Below are positions 38,608 to 47,889 of a stretch of 64,000 nt of DNA, in pieces. The position numbers and the translations under genes were made by a program. The stretch comes from an uncultured Rhizobiaceae group bacterium (lineage in GTDB: Bacteria; Pseudomonadota; Alphaproteobacteria; Rhizobiales; Rhizobiaceae): NCBI GenBank assembly GCA_937930635.1, contig CALHCF010000004.1, positions 62,001 through 126,000 on the forward strand. The letters run 5' to 3'. The notes under the pieces were generated by a model. It had not been told where the DNA came from, searched no databases, and saw only the letters and a list, made by a program, of their open reading frames with translations. Each line of letters opens with the position of its first letter. The stretch's first letter is position 1.

Positions 38608-39817
38608 CCGGTGCAAATGGGAGAGGGATGCCAACGCCCTGACGCATCATAAGGCGGCGTAACGGCCCCACATTGGCAAGGGACATCAGACCCAATGAGC
38701 GCAGGGCCTGAACGGGCAGAAAATCAGTCAGCAGCGATCGGTTGAGCAAATCCACAGCACCGGAGCGGGAACGTATGTCGGATTGACGGGCCAAATTGTA
38801 GCGGCTGAGCAAAGCTGCTTCGCCAGGATCACCACCACTTGCGAGAACAGGTTCCGCCAGGCTGACAAATGCTTCCACGTCGCGTTGGCCAAGATTGAAA
38901 CCCTGCGCGCCAATTGGCGGAAACACATGGCCGGATTCGCCCACAAGAATGCACCTGTTGGATGCAAACTTATCAGCCATCATGCCTGACAAAGGAAACG
39001 CCTGCGGTATGGCCTCAATCCGCACCTTTCCCAGGCACGATTGCAGCTTTTCTTCAATCAGTTGGTTCAAATACGGTAAGTCATGCATCAACAGTTCACT
39101 TGCCGTTTGCGGCTGTATGACCCAAACCAGACTTGAACGATCTGGAGAAGCTTTCGTACCGGGCAGGGGGACCTGGGTGAAAGGCCCTGTGCTGGTGTGA
39201 AACTCGGTTGAGACGCCAGCGTGTGGCAGGTCATGGGCGAAATTGAGAACCAGAGCCGTTTGAGGGTAGGACCATCTGCGCGTTGAAATCCCGGCAGCTT
39301 CCCGCATCAGCGAATTTCTGCCATCCGCCGCGACCCCGAGTTTGGTCGAGATCGTCTCTCCATTTTCCAGATGCAAATCCATATGATCGCTGAAGTGTTC
39401 GGCAGCTTTCACCTGTGTTGCAATTGGGGTGACCGTATCCGATTGGGCAATCACATCATTGATCGCTGAACTCAAAACGGCATTGGGAATATTGTAACCA
39501 AAGGCGTCCAATCCAAGTTCAGCGGCTTTGAAGTCCGACAGCGGCGCCCGGATCAACCTGTCACTGCCATCGACCAGACGCATGGTCGTCAGCGCTTCAG
39601 ATTCGTTTTGACACAAATCCCAAACGCCAATTTCCTTGAGCATGTCGATCGCCGGCATCATCACAGCCGTCGTACGCTTGTCTTCACCGGGAGTTGCCGC
39701 AGCAATCAGTGCAATGCTGTTGGAGAGAGCGTTTGGCAGCGTTGCCAGTCGCGCGGCAGTAATGAGTCCAATTAACCCGCCGCCTACGACCGCGACCGAA
39801 AACTGCTGATGTGGCAT
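38564..39817 (-). CDS. UbiH/UbiF/VisC-family FAD-dependent hydroxylase
   Basis: About 417 residues, a flavoprotein monooxygenase of the COQ6/UbiH group that hydroxylates the ubiquinone ring. The N-terminal dinucleotide-binding motif is VAVVGGGLIGLITAARLA. A mid motif is GVAADGRNSLMREAAGI. The second FAD motif is LVGESGHVFPPIGAQGFNLGQRDVEAF, with GES in place of the usual DAA. The ATG at 39817 is used; a GTG two codons earlier also exists. Which ring position it acts on cannot be decided. Overlaps the AEC gene by 44 bases. Confidence 0.88.
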   Translation of the reverse strand: MPHQQFSVAVVGGGLIGLITAARLATLPNALSNSIALIAAATPGEDKRTTAVMMPAIDMLKEIGVWDLCQNESEALTTMRLVDGSDRLIRAPLSDFKAAELGLDAFGYNIPNAVLSSAINDVIAQSDTVTPIATQVKAAEHFSDHMDLHLENGETISTKLGVAADGRNSLMREAAGISTRRWSYPQTALVLNFAHDLPHAGVSTEFHTSTGPFTQVPLPGTKASPDRSSLVWVIQPQTASELLMHDLPYLNQLIEEKLQSCLGKVRIEAIPQAFPLSGMMADKFASNRCILVGESGHVFPPIGAQGFNLGQRDVEAFVSLAEPVLASGGDPGEAALLSRYNLARQSDIRSRSGAVDLLNRSLLTDFLPVQALRSLGLMSLANVGPLRRLMMRQGVGIPLPFAPASLLERGRAAADRW

Positions 39818-39926
39818 AATCACTTACGTATGTTAGAAGCTTGCGTCCTGCATATAAGTCTGAAAAACAGAAAATACAAAGAGCCCGGCAAGCGCAGTAT
39901 GCCGTCCACCAAAAGAGCGTGACATA

Positions 39927-40871
39927 GTGACCGACCAGGCTGAAAGTTTCCAACAAACACCCATCGCCGGCGATTTTGATAACCTTGGTCAGTTTGATCG
40001 TATGCTTGCCATGGCGGGGGCGCGCCCGCGATGGCCGGCCTATGCGGCCACTGCGGCGGTAATCGCGGTAGCCTGGGTCTGGCTTGCATTCATGGCCGTC
40101 AGCGCCAGCACGGTTACACTTCCGGGAAATTTAGGGCCTGGAATGGGAGCCTTCTCGTCAGTCTCCAACTGGCTGGGCTTGGAAGCCGATGCTACCGGTT
40201 GGCTCGCCATCGTCGCCCGCCTGTGCACACCACAGGTGGGTGTTGGTTTCAGCTTTATGACATTCATAACGGTATTTGCGATGTGGATGACCATGTCAGT
40301 GGCGATGATGCTGCCTTCGGCTGCACCAATGTTCAAAACCTATGGCGACATTGCCGATGTTGCAGCGCGCAAGGGAGAACCCGTTGTTTCGCTAACGGTG
40401 CTGGCTCTTGGTTACCTAACAGTATGGGCTGTGTTTGCAGTTTTGGCGTCAGGTCTGCAATTGGCGCTTGTTGGTTTGAATGCGGCAGCCGATCCGCTTT
40501 TGCCGGTGCAGGGAGTTGCCGCCGGGTTGCTGCTGGTTGGGGCGGGCGCCTATCAGTTCAGTGCTTTTAAAAATGCCTGTCTGGAAAAATGTCGCAATCC
40601 TTTTTCCATTTTGTTTGCACGATGGAGCAATGAACCATTGCAGATTTTTCGACTGGGGATTCAGCAGGGAGGCTTCTGTGTTGGCTGTTGCTGGGCGTTG
40701 ATGTTGATCATGTTGGTTGTGGGGACGATGAATCTGGCGTGGATGGCGTTCTTTACGCTCTTTGCGATTGTTGAAAAAAGTGGCACGAGCGAAGTGACTT
40801 CGCGTATCACAGGCGGCATATTGATCGCTTGGGGAACGGCCTTGGCCTTCATAGCACTGTTGAGTGCTTAA
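39927..40871 (+). CDS. DUF2182 predicted metal-binding membrane protein
   Basis: 314-residue integral membrane protein (about seven helices) of the DUF2182 family, function unknown. Conserved features seen here are MTMSVAMMLPSAAPM, KNACLEKCRNPF (CxxxC) and GGFCVGCCWALM. The cysteines sit near membrane ends, which suggests metal binding. Start is GTG at 39927 with AAAAGAG upstream. It is followed after 17 bases by DUF1326, a pairing seen repeatedly in Proteobacteria, so the two probably act together. Confidence 0.85.
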   Translation: MTDQAESFQQTPIAGDFDNLGQFDRMLAMAGARPRWPAYAATAAVIAVAWVWLAFMAVSASTVTLPGNLGPGMGAFSSVSNWLGLEADATGWLAIVARLCTPQVGVGFSFMTFITVFAMWMTMSVAMMLPSAAPMFKTYGDIADVAARKGEPVVSLTVLALGYLTVWAVFAVLASGLQLALVGLNAAADPLLPVQGVAAGLLLVGAGAYQFSAFKNACLEKCRNPFSILFARWSNEPLQIFRLGIQQGGFCVGCCWALMLIMLVVGTMNLAWMAFFTLFAIVEKSGTSEVTSRITGGILIAWGTALAFIALLSA

Positions 40872-40888
40872 CAAAGAGACGGGACGAC

Positions 40889-41500
40889 ATGTCGAAAGAG
40901 AGTTGGAAGCTGCAGGGTGAACTTGTACTGGCCTGCAATTGTAAGGTGTTCTGTCCTTGCGTGCTGTCCCTGGGCAATCATCCGCCAACAGAAGGATATT
41001 GCCAGACCTGGGCAGGCTTTCGTGTTGATGACGGGCATTTTGGTGACACGGATCTTTCCGGAATCAACCTTGGGCTGATGATGGAAATTCCTGGCTATAT
41101 GAGCCGGGGAAACTGGACCGCCGGGCTTTTCATCGATGAAAGGGCTTCCATTTATGCATCGAAAGCTCTGACCAAGATTTTTACGGGCAAAGCCGGTGGA
41201 ACAACCGGTCTTCTTTCAATTTTGGTGGGCAATTTCCTTGGCGTAAAACACGAGAAAATCATTTACGAAACCGAGGGTAAAACGCGGCACGTCAAAATCC
41301 CGAAAATTCTTGATGGTGCCGTCACACCTATTCCTGGCAATGAGGCTGGTGAAGACACCGTAATTCGCAATTCAAAATACTGGATTGCAGAAGACATTAC
41401 GGTTGCACAGTCCGACAAGAGCCGGTTCCGGTCCTGGGGTCGCAATTGGAACTTTGAAGGCCTGTCTGCCGAAGTCTGTAAGCTCGACTGGCACAGCTAG
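40889..41500 (+). CDS. DUF1326 cysteine-rich protein
   Basis: 203-residue protein of DUF1326, unknown function. The N-terminus carries a dense cysteine cluster LACNCKVFCPCVLSLG with a further Cys in EGYCQTWAGF, consistent with a soft-metal or Fe-S site. No signal peptide or membrane segment is clear. Start at the ATG at 40889, 17 bases after the DUF2182 stop, with GGGAC upstream. It is followed by pcs 13 bases after its stop. Partner of DUF2182 by context. Confidence 0.88.
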   Translation: MSKESWKLQGELVLACNCKVFCPCVLSLGNHPPTEGYCQTWAGFRVDDGHFGDTDLSGINLGLMMEIPGYMSRGNWTAGLFIDERASIYASKALTKIFTGKAGGTTGLLSILVGNFLGVKHEKIIYETEGKTRHVKIPKILDGAVTPIPGNEAGEDTVIRNSKYWIAEDITVAQSDKSRFRSWGRNWNFEGLSAEVCKLDWHS

Positions 41501-41513
41501 AGCGTCGAACAGA

Positions 41514-42227
41514 GTGGACCGTCCTCCAAACAATGTACTGATCGCATTTTCGATCCACCTGTTTACCGCTTCCGGCGCGTTTTGGGCTTTTTTGGCTTTG
41601 GTCGCTGCAGCCGAAGGCCGATTTACCAATATGTGGTTCTGGCTGGGCGTTGCGCTGCTGGTGGATGGGGTTGATGGACCATTGGCTCGTTATTTCAATG
41701 TAAAGTCAGTGCTGCCCAACTGGTCCGGCGAGTTGCTGGACTGCATCGTGGATTATGTGACGTTTGTGCTGATCCCGGCCTTCGCCCTCTACCAAAGCGG
41801 GTTTTTACAGGAATATACGTCCTTCATTTGTGCCGCTCTCATCGTCTGCACCAGCGCAATTTATTACGCCGACACACGCATGAAGAGCCGTGACAACTGT
41901 TTTATCGGGTTCCCGGTTTGCTGGAACATGCTTGTCTTCACGCTGTTTGTGCTTGAACCCAACTGGTATTTTGCTTTCGGGGTCGTCATAATTTCAGCAG
42001 TGCTGACCTTCATGCCGCTGCTTTTTGTTCATCCTGTGCGGGTAAAAGTGTGGCGCCCGACCACGCTCAGCCTCTTCGCAGTTTGGTCGTTGTGTGGCCT
42101 GGCGGCGATTTATTTCAATTATTTCGGAATGGATGTTCCACAGATAATCAAGGTTGGAATAGCCCTATCTGGATTGTATCTCTATTGCGTTGGATTTGTT
42201 TTGCAGGCCACCGGCCGGGTTGCATGA
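41514..42227 (+). CDS. pcs: Phosphatidylcholine synthase
   Basis: CDP-alcohol phosphatidyltransferase that joins choline to CDP-diacylglycerol in one step, a pathway typical of Rhizobiales. About 237 residues, eight predicted membrane helices. The active-site motif is VDGVDGPLARYF...WSGELLDCIVDY, matching D-G-x2-D-G-x2-A-R-x8-G-x3-D-x3-D. GTG at 41514 is chosen, 13 bases after DUF1326; the longer open frame runs into DUF1326 and lacks family match. The following terC gene starts 30 bases after its stop. Confidence 0.93.
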   Translation: MDRPPNNVLIAFSIHLFTASGAFWAFLALVAAAEGRFTNMWFWLGVALLVDGVDGPLARYFNVKSVLPNWSGELLDCIVDYVTFVLIPAFALYQSGFLQEYTSFICAALIVCTSAIYYADTRMKSRDNCFIGFPVCWNMLVFTLFVLEPNWYFAFGVVIISAVLTFMPLLFVHPVRVKVWRPTTLSLFAVWSLCGLAAIYFNYFGMDVPQIIKVGIALSGLYLYCVGFVLQATGRVA

Positions 42228-42257
42228 TCCAGCCGAAACAACCGGGAAAACCTGCCG

Positions 42258-42980
42258 ATGATGGACCTGCTCTACGACCCGGCTGTCTGGGCCAGTTTTG
42301 TCACGCTGACCATTATGGAAATCGTGCTGGGCATCGACAACATTGTTTTCATTTCGGTTATCATCAATCGCCTGCCCAAAAAGCAGGCTGACCGCGCAAG
42401 ACAGATTGGTCTCGCGTTAGCGCTGATTTTCAGAATTGTCCTGCTCATGTTGTTGGCATGGATCATCGGGCTGAAGGCCGAACTGTTCAGTTTGTTTGGG
42501 CAGGAGTTTTCTTGGCGCGATATCATTTTGATCGCCGGTGGTGTTTTCCTTGTCTACAAGGGTACCTCTGAGATCCACGAGGAAATTGAGGGCGAGACGG
42601 AGGAAGAACAGGCAGGCAAGCTATCAACATCAACCTTTGCCAAGATCATCATTCAGATCATTATCATTGATCTCGTATTTTCGGTTGACTCAATCATCAC
42701 CGCCATAGGCATGGCTGAACATGTTGAGGTGATGATTGCGGCAGTCATTGTCGCCGTTGCTATGATGTTCCTGGCCTCTGGAGCAATTGCCAGCTTCATC
42801 CGTCAGCACCCAACTACGAAGATGCTTGCCCTCGCATTCCTGTTGCTTATCGGTGTTTCACTGGTGGCCGATGGTTTTGGGTTCCATATCCCTCGCGGTT
42901 ACATCTACGCAGCGATGGGATTTTCCGTTACAGTGGAGGCGATCAATATCCTCGCCAGCCGCAAGAAAAAACGGAGCTAG
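42258..42980 (+). CDS. TerC family membrane protein
   Basis: 240-residue integral membrane protein, about seven helices. TerC proteins are linked to manganese export and tellurite resistance. Conserved acidic membrane motifs are present: EIVLGIDNIVFI (G-D-N) and DLVFSVDSIITAIG. The MMDLLYDP start is usual. Located after pcs and before an MFS gene. Metal handling is family-based inference. Confidence 0.9.
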   Translation: MMDLLYDPAVWASFVTLTIMEIVLGIDNIVFISVIINRLPKKQADRARQIGLALALIFRIVLLMLLAWIIGLKAELFSLFGQEFSWRDIILIAGGVFLVYKGTSEIHEEIEGETEEEQAGKLSTSTFAKIIIQIIIIDLVFSVDSIITAIGMAEHVEVMIAAVIVAVAMMFLASGAIASFIRQHPTTKMLALAFLLLIGVSLVADGFGFHIPRGYIYAAMGFSVTVEAINILASRKKKRS

Positions 42981-42989
42981 AGTAGCGCA

Positions 42990-44153
42990 ATGTTTGGGTT
43001 TTCCCATCTGGTGCGCATACCCGGTCTCGTTGCAACATTCTCTCTATTCTTTTTTGAAGCTCTGGTCTTGGGGAACTGGATCACCCGAATACCGGACATC
43101 AAGAACAGTTACGGGTTCTCTGCAACCCAATTAGGCATTTGCCTTTTCGTCATTGCAATGGGAACCCTGTTTTCTTTTCTTGTCGGCGGAAGGGCTGTGC
43201 GCCGGTGGGGCCTGCGCAAGGTCTGCGGTATTTCGCTTCTTTGCTGGTCGCTGGGAGTGGGTGCCTTTCCACTTATGCCAAACGGTATCTTGCTGGCACC
43301 TGTTCTGTTTTTTGCAGGCCTCTCAGTGGGATTTGTCGAGGTGGGCATCAACACATCAGCTGACCGGCTGGAACGTAACAGCGGACACCGGGTCATGTCG
43401 AAAGCTCACGGCTTTTGGAGCCTGGGGTCGTTGGTCGGTGCGGTGATAGGGGCGGGAATGGCCTCACTTGGTATTTCAGTCGACATACATTTTCTGATCG
43501 TTATGCCGCTTTGCGCACTCGGTGGTTATTGGCTGGCGCAGGGCATACCAGTCGCAGGTGAAACAACGCGTCAAAACGAAATAACAAAAGACGCACCCGC
43601 GATCAACTTCCCCCGGCGCGGGATTATCCTTCTGTGTTTCATGCCGGTTGGAATTATGCTGGTCGAGGGAGCTTTCATCGATTGGTCTGCACTTTTTATC
43701 AGGTCAGAATTGAAGGGCGGGCCCGTAGCAACGGGTCTGATCTATGCCACTTTCTCACTGGTCATGGCGGTTACAAGACTGGGCGGCGATCGTTTGCTCG
43801 CCCGATTTGGTCCTGTTCGGGTTGCGCAATTGTCATCCGTCTTTGCCACCATAGGCATCGGATTGTTTGCACTGGCACCAACTGTCTGGGTCGCGTTCTT
43901 TGCGGCTCTGTTTGCTGGAGCCGGTGTCGCAATTGTTTATCCGCTTGCCATGACGGCAGCAGCACGGCGTTCCGGAGAGGCAGAAGATAATGTGGCAGCA
44001 CTATCCCTGGTCACATTTACGGCGTTTATGATGGCACCGCCCATCGTTGGGATCGTGGCAGACATCGTTGGTCTGCGTTACGCATTGATACTGTTGGTAC
44101 CGTTTGCAGCAAGTGTATTCTTCCTGAGCGGTGAATTGAAAAAGGAAGGATGA
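42990..44153 (+). CDS. MFS transporter, YbjJ/fucose-permease-like
   Basis: 387-residue major facilitator of about twelve helices. Family resemblance is to YbjJ-like and sugar-permease-like MFS proteins: GRAVRRWGLRKVC at loop 2-3, FVEVGINTSADRLERNSGHRVMSKAHGFWSLG. Substrate unknown. The start is ten bases after terC, and qor begins five bases after its stop, so they form one transcript. Confidence 0.82.
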   Translation: MFGFSHLVRIPGLVATFSLFFFEALVLGNWITRIPDIKNSYGFSATQLGICLFVIAMGTLFSFLVGGRAVRRWGLRKVCGISLLCWSLGVGAFPLMPNGILLAPVLFFAGLSVGFVEVGINTSADRLERNSGHRVMSKAHGFWSLGSLVGAVIGAGMASLGISVDIHFLIVMPLCALGGYWLAQGIPVAGETTRQNEITKDAPAINFPRRGIILLCFMPVGIMLVEGAFIDWSALFIRSELKGGPVATGLIYATFSLVMAVTRLGGDRLLARFGPVRVAQLSSVFATIGIGLFALAPTVWVAFFAALFAGAGVAIVYPLAMTAAARRSGEAEDNVAALSLVTFTAFMMAPPIVGIVADIVGLRYALILLVPFAASVFFLSGELKKEG

Positions 44154-44157
44154 CAAC

Positions 44158-45132
44158 GTGGTAAGCACTATCGAGGTAGCAAACACCGGAGGCCCGGAAG
44201 TCCTGAAGCTGAAAGAGCGCGCGATTGATGCGCCGGGGAAGGGCGAAGCCCTCGTTCGTCATACGGCTATTGGCCTTAATTTCATTGATGTCTATTTCAG
44301 AACCGGGCTTTACCCACCACCTCAGTTGCCATTCACGCCTGGCATGGAAGGCGCAGGAGAGGTTGTCGCACTCGGTGACGGTGTGGATCACCTCGCCGTG
44401 GGAGACCGGGTTGCCTATGCGGGACCCATTGGAGCTTATTCATCAGAACGCGTGATTGATGCATCGGTGCTGGTCAAGGTTCGCGATGGCATTTCAAGCG
44501 ACACAGCAGCGGCAATGATGCTGAAGGGCATGACGGCCCGTTATCTGCTTCGTGCAACATTTGATGTTTCGCCGGGGCAGACCATCCTGTTCCACGCGGC
44601 AGCAGGTGGCGTTGGTCTGATAGCCGGGCAGTGGGCAAAACATTTGGGGGCGACTGTTATTGGGACGGCCGGGTCGCCGGAGAAGATCGAGCTGGCCAAG
44701 CAAAACGGTTATGATCACGTGATCAATTATCAAACGGAGAGCTTTACCGACCGTGTCATGGAAATTACCGATGGGAAAGGATGCGATGTCGTCTACGACT
44801 CGGTAGGGAAAGACACCTTTCCCGGATCGCTGGACTGTTTGAAAATGCGGGGAATGTGGGTGAGCTTTGGTCAATCTTCCGGCCCGCTGCCGGAAGTCAA
44901 TCTTGGCATTCTGGCACAGAAGGGTTCGCTGTTTGCAACAAGACCAACGCTCTTCAATTATATCGCCACCCGCAACCTGCTGGAAGAAACCGCAAATGAC
45001 CTCTTCGATGTGGTGAGTTCAGGAGTTGTCAGCATCCCGATTGATCAGACTTACGATCTTAAGGATGCTGAGCAGGCACATCGTGATCTTGAAAACAGAA
45101 AAACCACGGGATGTACCATTTTACGCCCCTGA
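44158..45132 (+). CDS. qor: NADPH:quinone oxidoreductase (zeta-crystallin family)
   Basis: 324-residue medium-chain dehydrogenase-fold quinone reductase without catalytic zinc. Markers: LNFIDVYFRTGLYP, GMEGAGEVVALG, the cofactor-binding AAAGGVGLIAGQWAKHLGA, and GSPEKIELAKQNGYDHVINY. The start is a GTG with GGAAGGA upstream, five bases from the MFS stop. It reduces quinones or other electrophiles with NADPH, possibly one electron at a time. Ends before a 139-base spacer to the ABC operon. Confidence 0.92.
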   Translation: MVSTIEVANTGGPEVLKLKERAIDAPGKGEALVRHTAIGLNFIDVYFRTGLYPPPQLPFTPGMEGAGEVVALGDGVDHLAVGDRVAYAGPIGAYSSERVIDASVLVKVRDGISSDTAAAMMLKGMTARYLLRATFDVSPGQTILFHAAAGGVGLIAGQWAKHLGATVIGTAGSPEKIELAKQNGYDHVINYQTESFTDRVMEITDGKGCDVVYDSVGKDTFPGSLDCLKMRGMWVSFGQSSGPLPEVNLGILAQKGSLFATRPTLFNYIATRNLLEETANDLFDVVSSGVVSIPIDQTYDLKDAEQAHRDLENRKTTGCTILRP

Positions 45133-45271
45133 AAAGAGCGGAAATCGATGGTGGATAGATGCGCAAGGGTGATGGAAGCTATCTGCTTGTCGACATAGTG
45201 TTGCTGTGGGGTATGACTTTTCTAAAAAAGCCCGGATTTTGGCGAAGACAGGCAAGGGAGCGGCGACACCG

Positions 45272-46810
45272 GTGCCGAATGTTCAACAACCGTTGCTGGA
45301 AGCCAGGGGCATTACCAAGATATTTGGGGACTTGCGTGCTAATGACACCGTGGATTTTTCCATTGTTCCCGGCGAAATCCACGCGTTGCTGGGCGAAAAT
45401 GGTGCAGGCAAATCTACCCTTGTGAAAATTCTGTTTGGGTCGCTTCAACCCAATTCAGGAGAGATTTTCTGGCGAGAAAAGTCTGTCTCAATTCGTTCAC
45501 CATCGGAGGCGAGAGGGCTGGGCATTGGCATGGTGTTTCAGCACTTCTCGCTGTTTGAAGCGCTTACGGTGGCTGAAAATATCGCTCTTTCATTTGGTCG
45601 CGATACGCCACTGCAGGCGGTAAGTGAACAAACACGCAAATTGTCCAGACAATATGGTTTGCCGCTCGATCCCGATGCCCTGGTTGGTGATCTTTCCGTT
45701 GGACAGCGCCAGCGTATCGAGATCATCCGCTGCCTGATGCAGGATCCCGCCCTGATCATTCTTGATGAACCGACTTCGGTTCTCACGCCTCAGGAAGCCG
45801 ATACGCTTTTTGAAACTCTTTTCAGGCTTCGCGACGAAGGTCGGTCGATATTGTATATCAGCCATCGGCTTGAAGAGGTGCAGCGAATTTGTTCGGCCGC
45901 AACAATAATGCGCCACGGCAAAGTGGTGGACGCCTGCGACCCACGCGAGGAGACAGCCGCAAGCCTGGCGTCAAAGATGGTTGGTGCTGAAATTGCCAAC
46001 ATTGAGCGCCGCCAAGAGCCGGCGAATGATGAAGTTGTCCTGCAATTGTCAAACCTCGTGATGGACAAAAGCAATCCGTTTGCGGTGGCATTAAAAGATA
46101 TTTCATTATCCGTTCATGCCGGAGAAATTGTTGGCATAGCTGGCATTGCCGGTAACGGCCAAAGCGAGCTTTTTGAAGCTATCTCCGGAGAAACTGTTCA
46201 GGAGCGGGCAGATCAGGTTGTGATCGACGGTGAGCCTGTGGGGCTTCTCGACATCTCGAAGCGGCGTGCCATCGGCGCGGCTTTCATTCCCGAAGAACGT
46301 TTGGGACATGGAGCCGTCCCCAATATGATCTTGTCCGACAACATATTGCTTGCGCGTCATGCATCTGACGCTGAAAAGTTCTGTAAAATGGGGTGGATGA
46401 AAATTATCGCGGGGAAGGCTCTGCGAGACGTGGCTCGACGTGTCTCCAAAGTCATGGATGTCCGAAAGTCGGCAGAAAATCCTCCTGCGGGATCGTTGTC
46501 AGGCGGGAATTTGCAGAAGTTTATTGTTGGGCGGGAGCTCGACCGACAGCCCGACCTTCTTATCGTCAATCAGCCCACCTGGGGAGTTGATGCCGGTGCG
46601 GCTGCCCATATTCGACAATCGTTGATCGACCTTGCAGCGTCGGGTTCTGCGGTACTCATGATAAGTCAGGATCTGGATGAGGTATTTGAGGTTGCCAGTT
46701 CGATTGCGGTTATGAGTGAGGGTAACCTTTCTTCTCCGCAACCGGCTTCATCCATGACCCGCGAACAGGTTGGCCTGTTGATGGCAGGGTCACAGGCTGC
46801 AATGGCATGA
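45272..46810 (+). CDS. ABC transporter ATP-binding protein (BMP/nucleoside type, two NBDs)
   Basis: 512 residues if started at the GTG at 45272, the usual length; a longer frame from 45206 adds an unfamiliar N-terminus. Two fused nucleotide-binding domains: Walker A LLGENGAGKSTL and Walker B LIILDEPTSVLTPQ with LSVGQRQRIEI; the second half has a degenerate Walker A (GIAGNGQSELF) and LSGGNLQKFIVGRELDRQPDLLIVNQPTWGVD, as normal in this subfamily. GGGAG stands 12 bases before the GTG. Stop overlaps the first permease (ATGA). Energises uptake of the ligand bound by the BMP protein at 48845. Confidence 0.93.
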   Translation: MPNVQQPLLEARGITKIFGDLRANDTVDFSIVPGEIHALLGENGAGKSTLVKILFGSLQPNSGEIFWREKSVSIRSPSEARGLGIGMVFQHFSLFEALTVAENIALSFGRDTPLQAVSEQTRKLSRQYGLPLDPDALVGDLSVGQRQRIEIIRCLMQDPALIILDEPTSVLTPQEADTLFETLFRLRDEGRSILYISHRLEEVQRICSAATIMRHGKVVDACDPREETAASLASKMVGAEIANIERRQEPANDEVVLQLSNLVMDKSNPFAVALKDISLSVHAGEIVGIAGIAGNGQSELFEAISGETVQERADQVVIDGEPVGLLDISKRRAIGAAFIPEERLGHGAVPNMILSDNILLARHASDAEKFCKMGWMKIIAGKALRDVARRVSKVMDVRKSAENPPAGSLSGGNLQKFIVGRELDRQPDLLIVNQPTWGVDAGAAAHIRQSLIDLAASGSAVLMISQDLDEVFEVASSIAVMSEGNLSSPQPASSMTREQVGLLMAGSQAAMA

Positions 46811-47889
46811 GAATTGAGCTGCAAAAGAGAGCAGGGGGTTCTTCCGTCTTTGCGGTTCTGTCGCCCTTTGTCGCTTTGCTTCTTACCGTATTGGCGGGCG
46901 GTATCATGTTCGCGCTTCTTGGCAAGAACCCTGTCTTTGCACTCTACACTTACTTTGTGGAGCCTCTGGCGGACCCCTGGAGCCGGGAGCAGATTTTGGT
47001 GAAGGCGACGCCACTTGTGCTGATTGCGATCGGCCTGGCGGTTTGTTTCAGATCAGGAAACTGGAACATTGGGGCAGAAGGACAATATCTGATTGGCGGC
47101 ATGTTTGGCGCAGCTATCCCTGTTCTTTTTAACGAGTGGCAATCACCGCTTGTACTGCCTTTAATGCTGTTAATGGGCATGGCTGGCGGCGCGCTATACG
47201 CCTTCATACCCGCAATCCTAAAAGCACGTTTTGGAACAAACGAGATTCTGACCAGCCTGATGCTTGTCTATGTTGCCCAGCAATTTGTTGACTGGCTGGT
47301 GCGAGGACCGTGGCGCGATCCCAAGGGTTTCGGTTTTCCAGGATCCAAACAGTTCAACGAAAGCGCTGTTCTTCCAAGCCTTTCTTCCGGCAGCGACGTA
47401 CACCTTGGAGCCTTGTTTGCGGTTGTGGCGGCAATCGCCATTTGGTTCGTGTTGACCCGGACACTCAAGGGCTTTGAGATTGCGGTGCTTGGCCAAAGCC
47501 CAAGAGCCGGACGATTTGCAGGCTTTAGCGCGAAACGTTTGACGATATTTGTGTTCCTGTTGTCCGGAGCGCTCGCCGGATTGGCTGGTATCAGCGAGGT
47601 ATCCGGGTCTGTTGAGAAACTGGATGACAAACTTTCGCTGGGCTACGGCTTTGCTGCAATCATCGTTGCATTTTTGGGGCGGTTGAACCCGCTGGGCATT
47701 CTGGCCGCCGGGCTTGTTCTGGCGCTGACCTATATCGGTGGCGAGGCGGCACAGATATCGCTTGGCGTTTCTGACCGTGCAGCCAGGGTGTTCCAAGGGC
47801 TGCTTCTGTTTTTCGTTCTGGCTTGCGATACACTAATTCATTATCGAATCCGGTTGGTTTCACGGTTACCGAAAGCGGGGGCTGCTTGA
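46807..47889 (+). CDS. ABC transporter permease (BMP/nucleoside type), first
   Basis: 360-residue inner-membrane permease with about ten helices. Conserved loop: NIGAEGQYLIGGMFGA, GTNEILTSLMLVYVAQ and FSAKRLTIFVFLLSGALAGLAGISEV. It belongs to the branched-chain/nucleoside-like permease family. Overlaps the ATPase gene by four bases and shares one base with the second permease. Confidence 0.93.
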   Translation: MRIELQKRAGGSSVFAVLSPFVALLLTVLAGGIMFALLGKNPVFALYTYFVEPLADPWSREQILVKATPLVLIAIGLAVCFRSGNWNIGAEGQYLIGGMFGAAIPVLFNEWQSPLVLPLMLLMGMAGGALYAFIPAILKARFGTNEILTSLMLVYVAQQFVDWLVRGPWRDPKGFGFPGSKQFNESAVLPSLSSGSDVHLGALFAVVAAIAIWFVLTRTLKGFEIAVLGQSPRAGRFAGFSAKRLTIFVFLLSGALAGLAGISEVSGSVEKLDDKLSLGYGFAAIIVAFLGRLNPLGILAAGLVLALTYIGGEAAQISLGVSDRAARVFQGLLLFFVLACDTLIHYRIRLVSRLPKAGAA

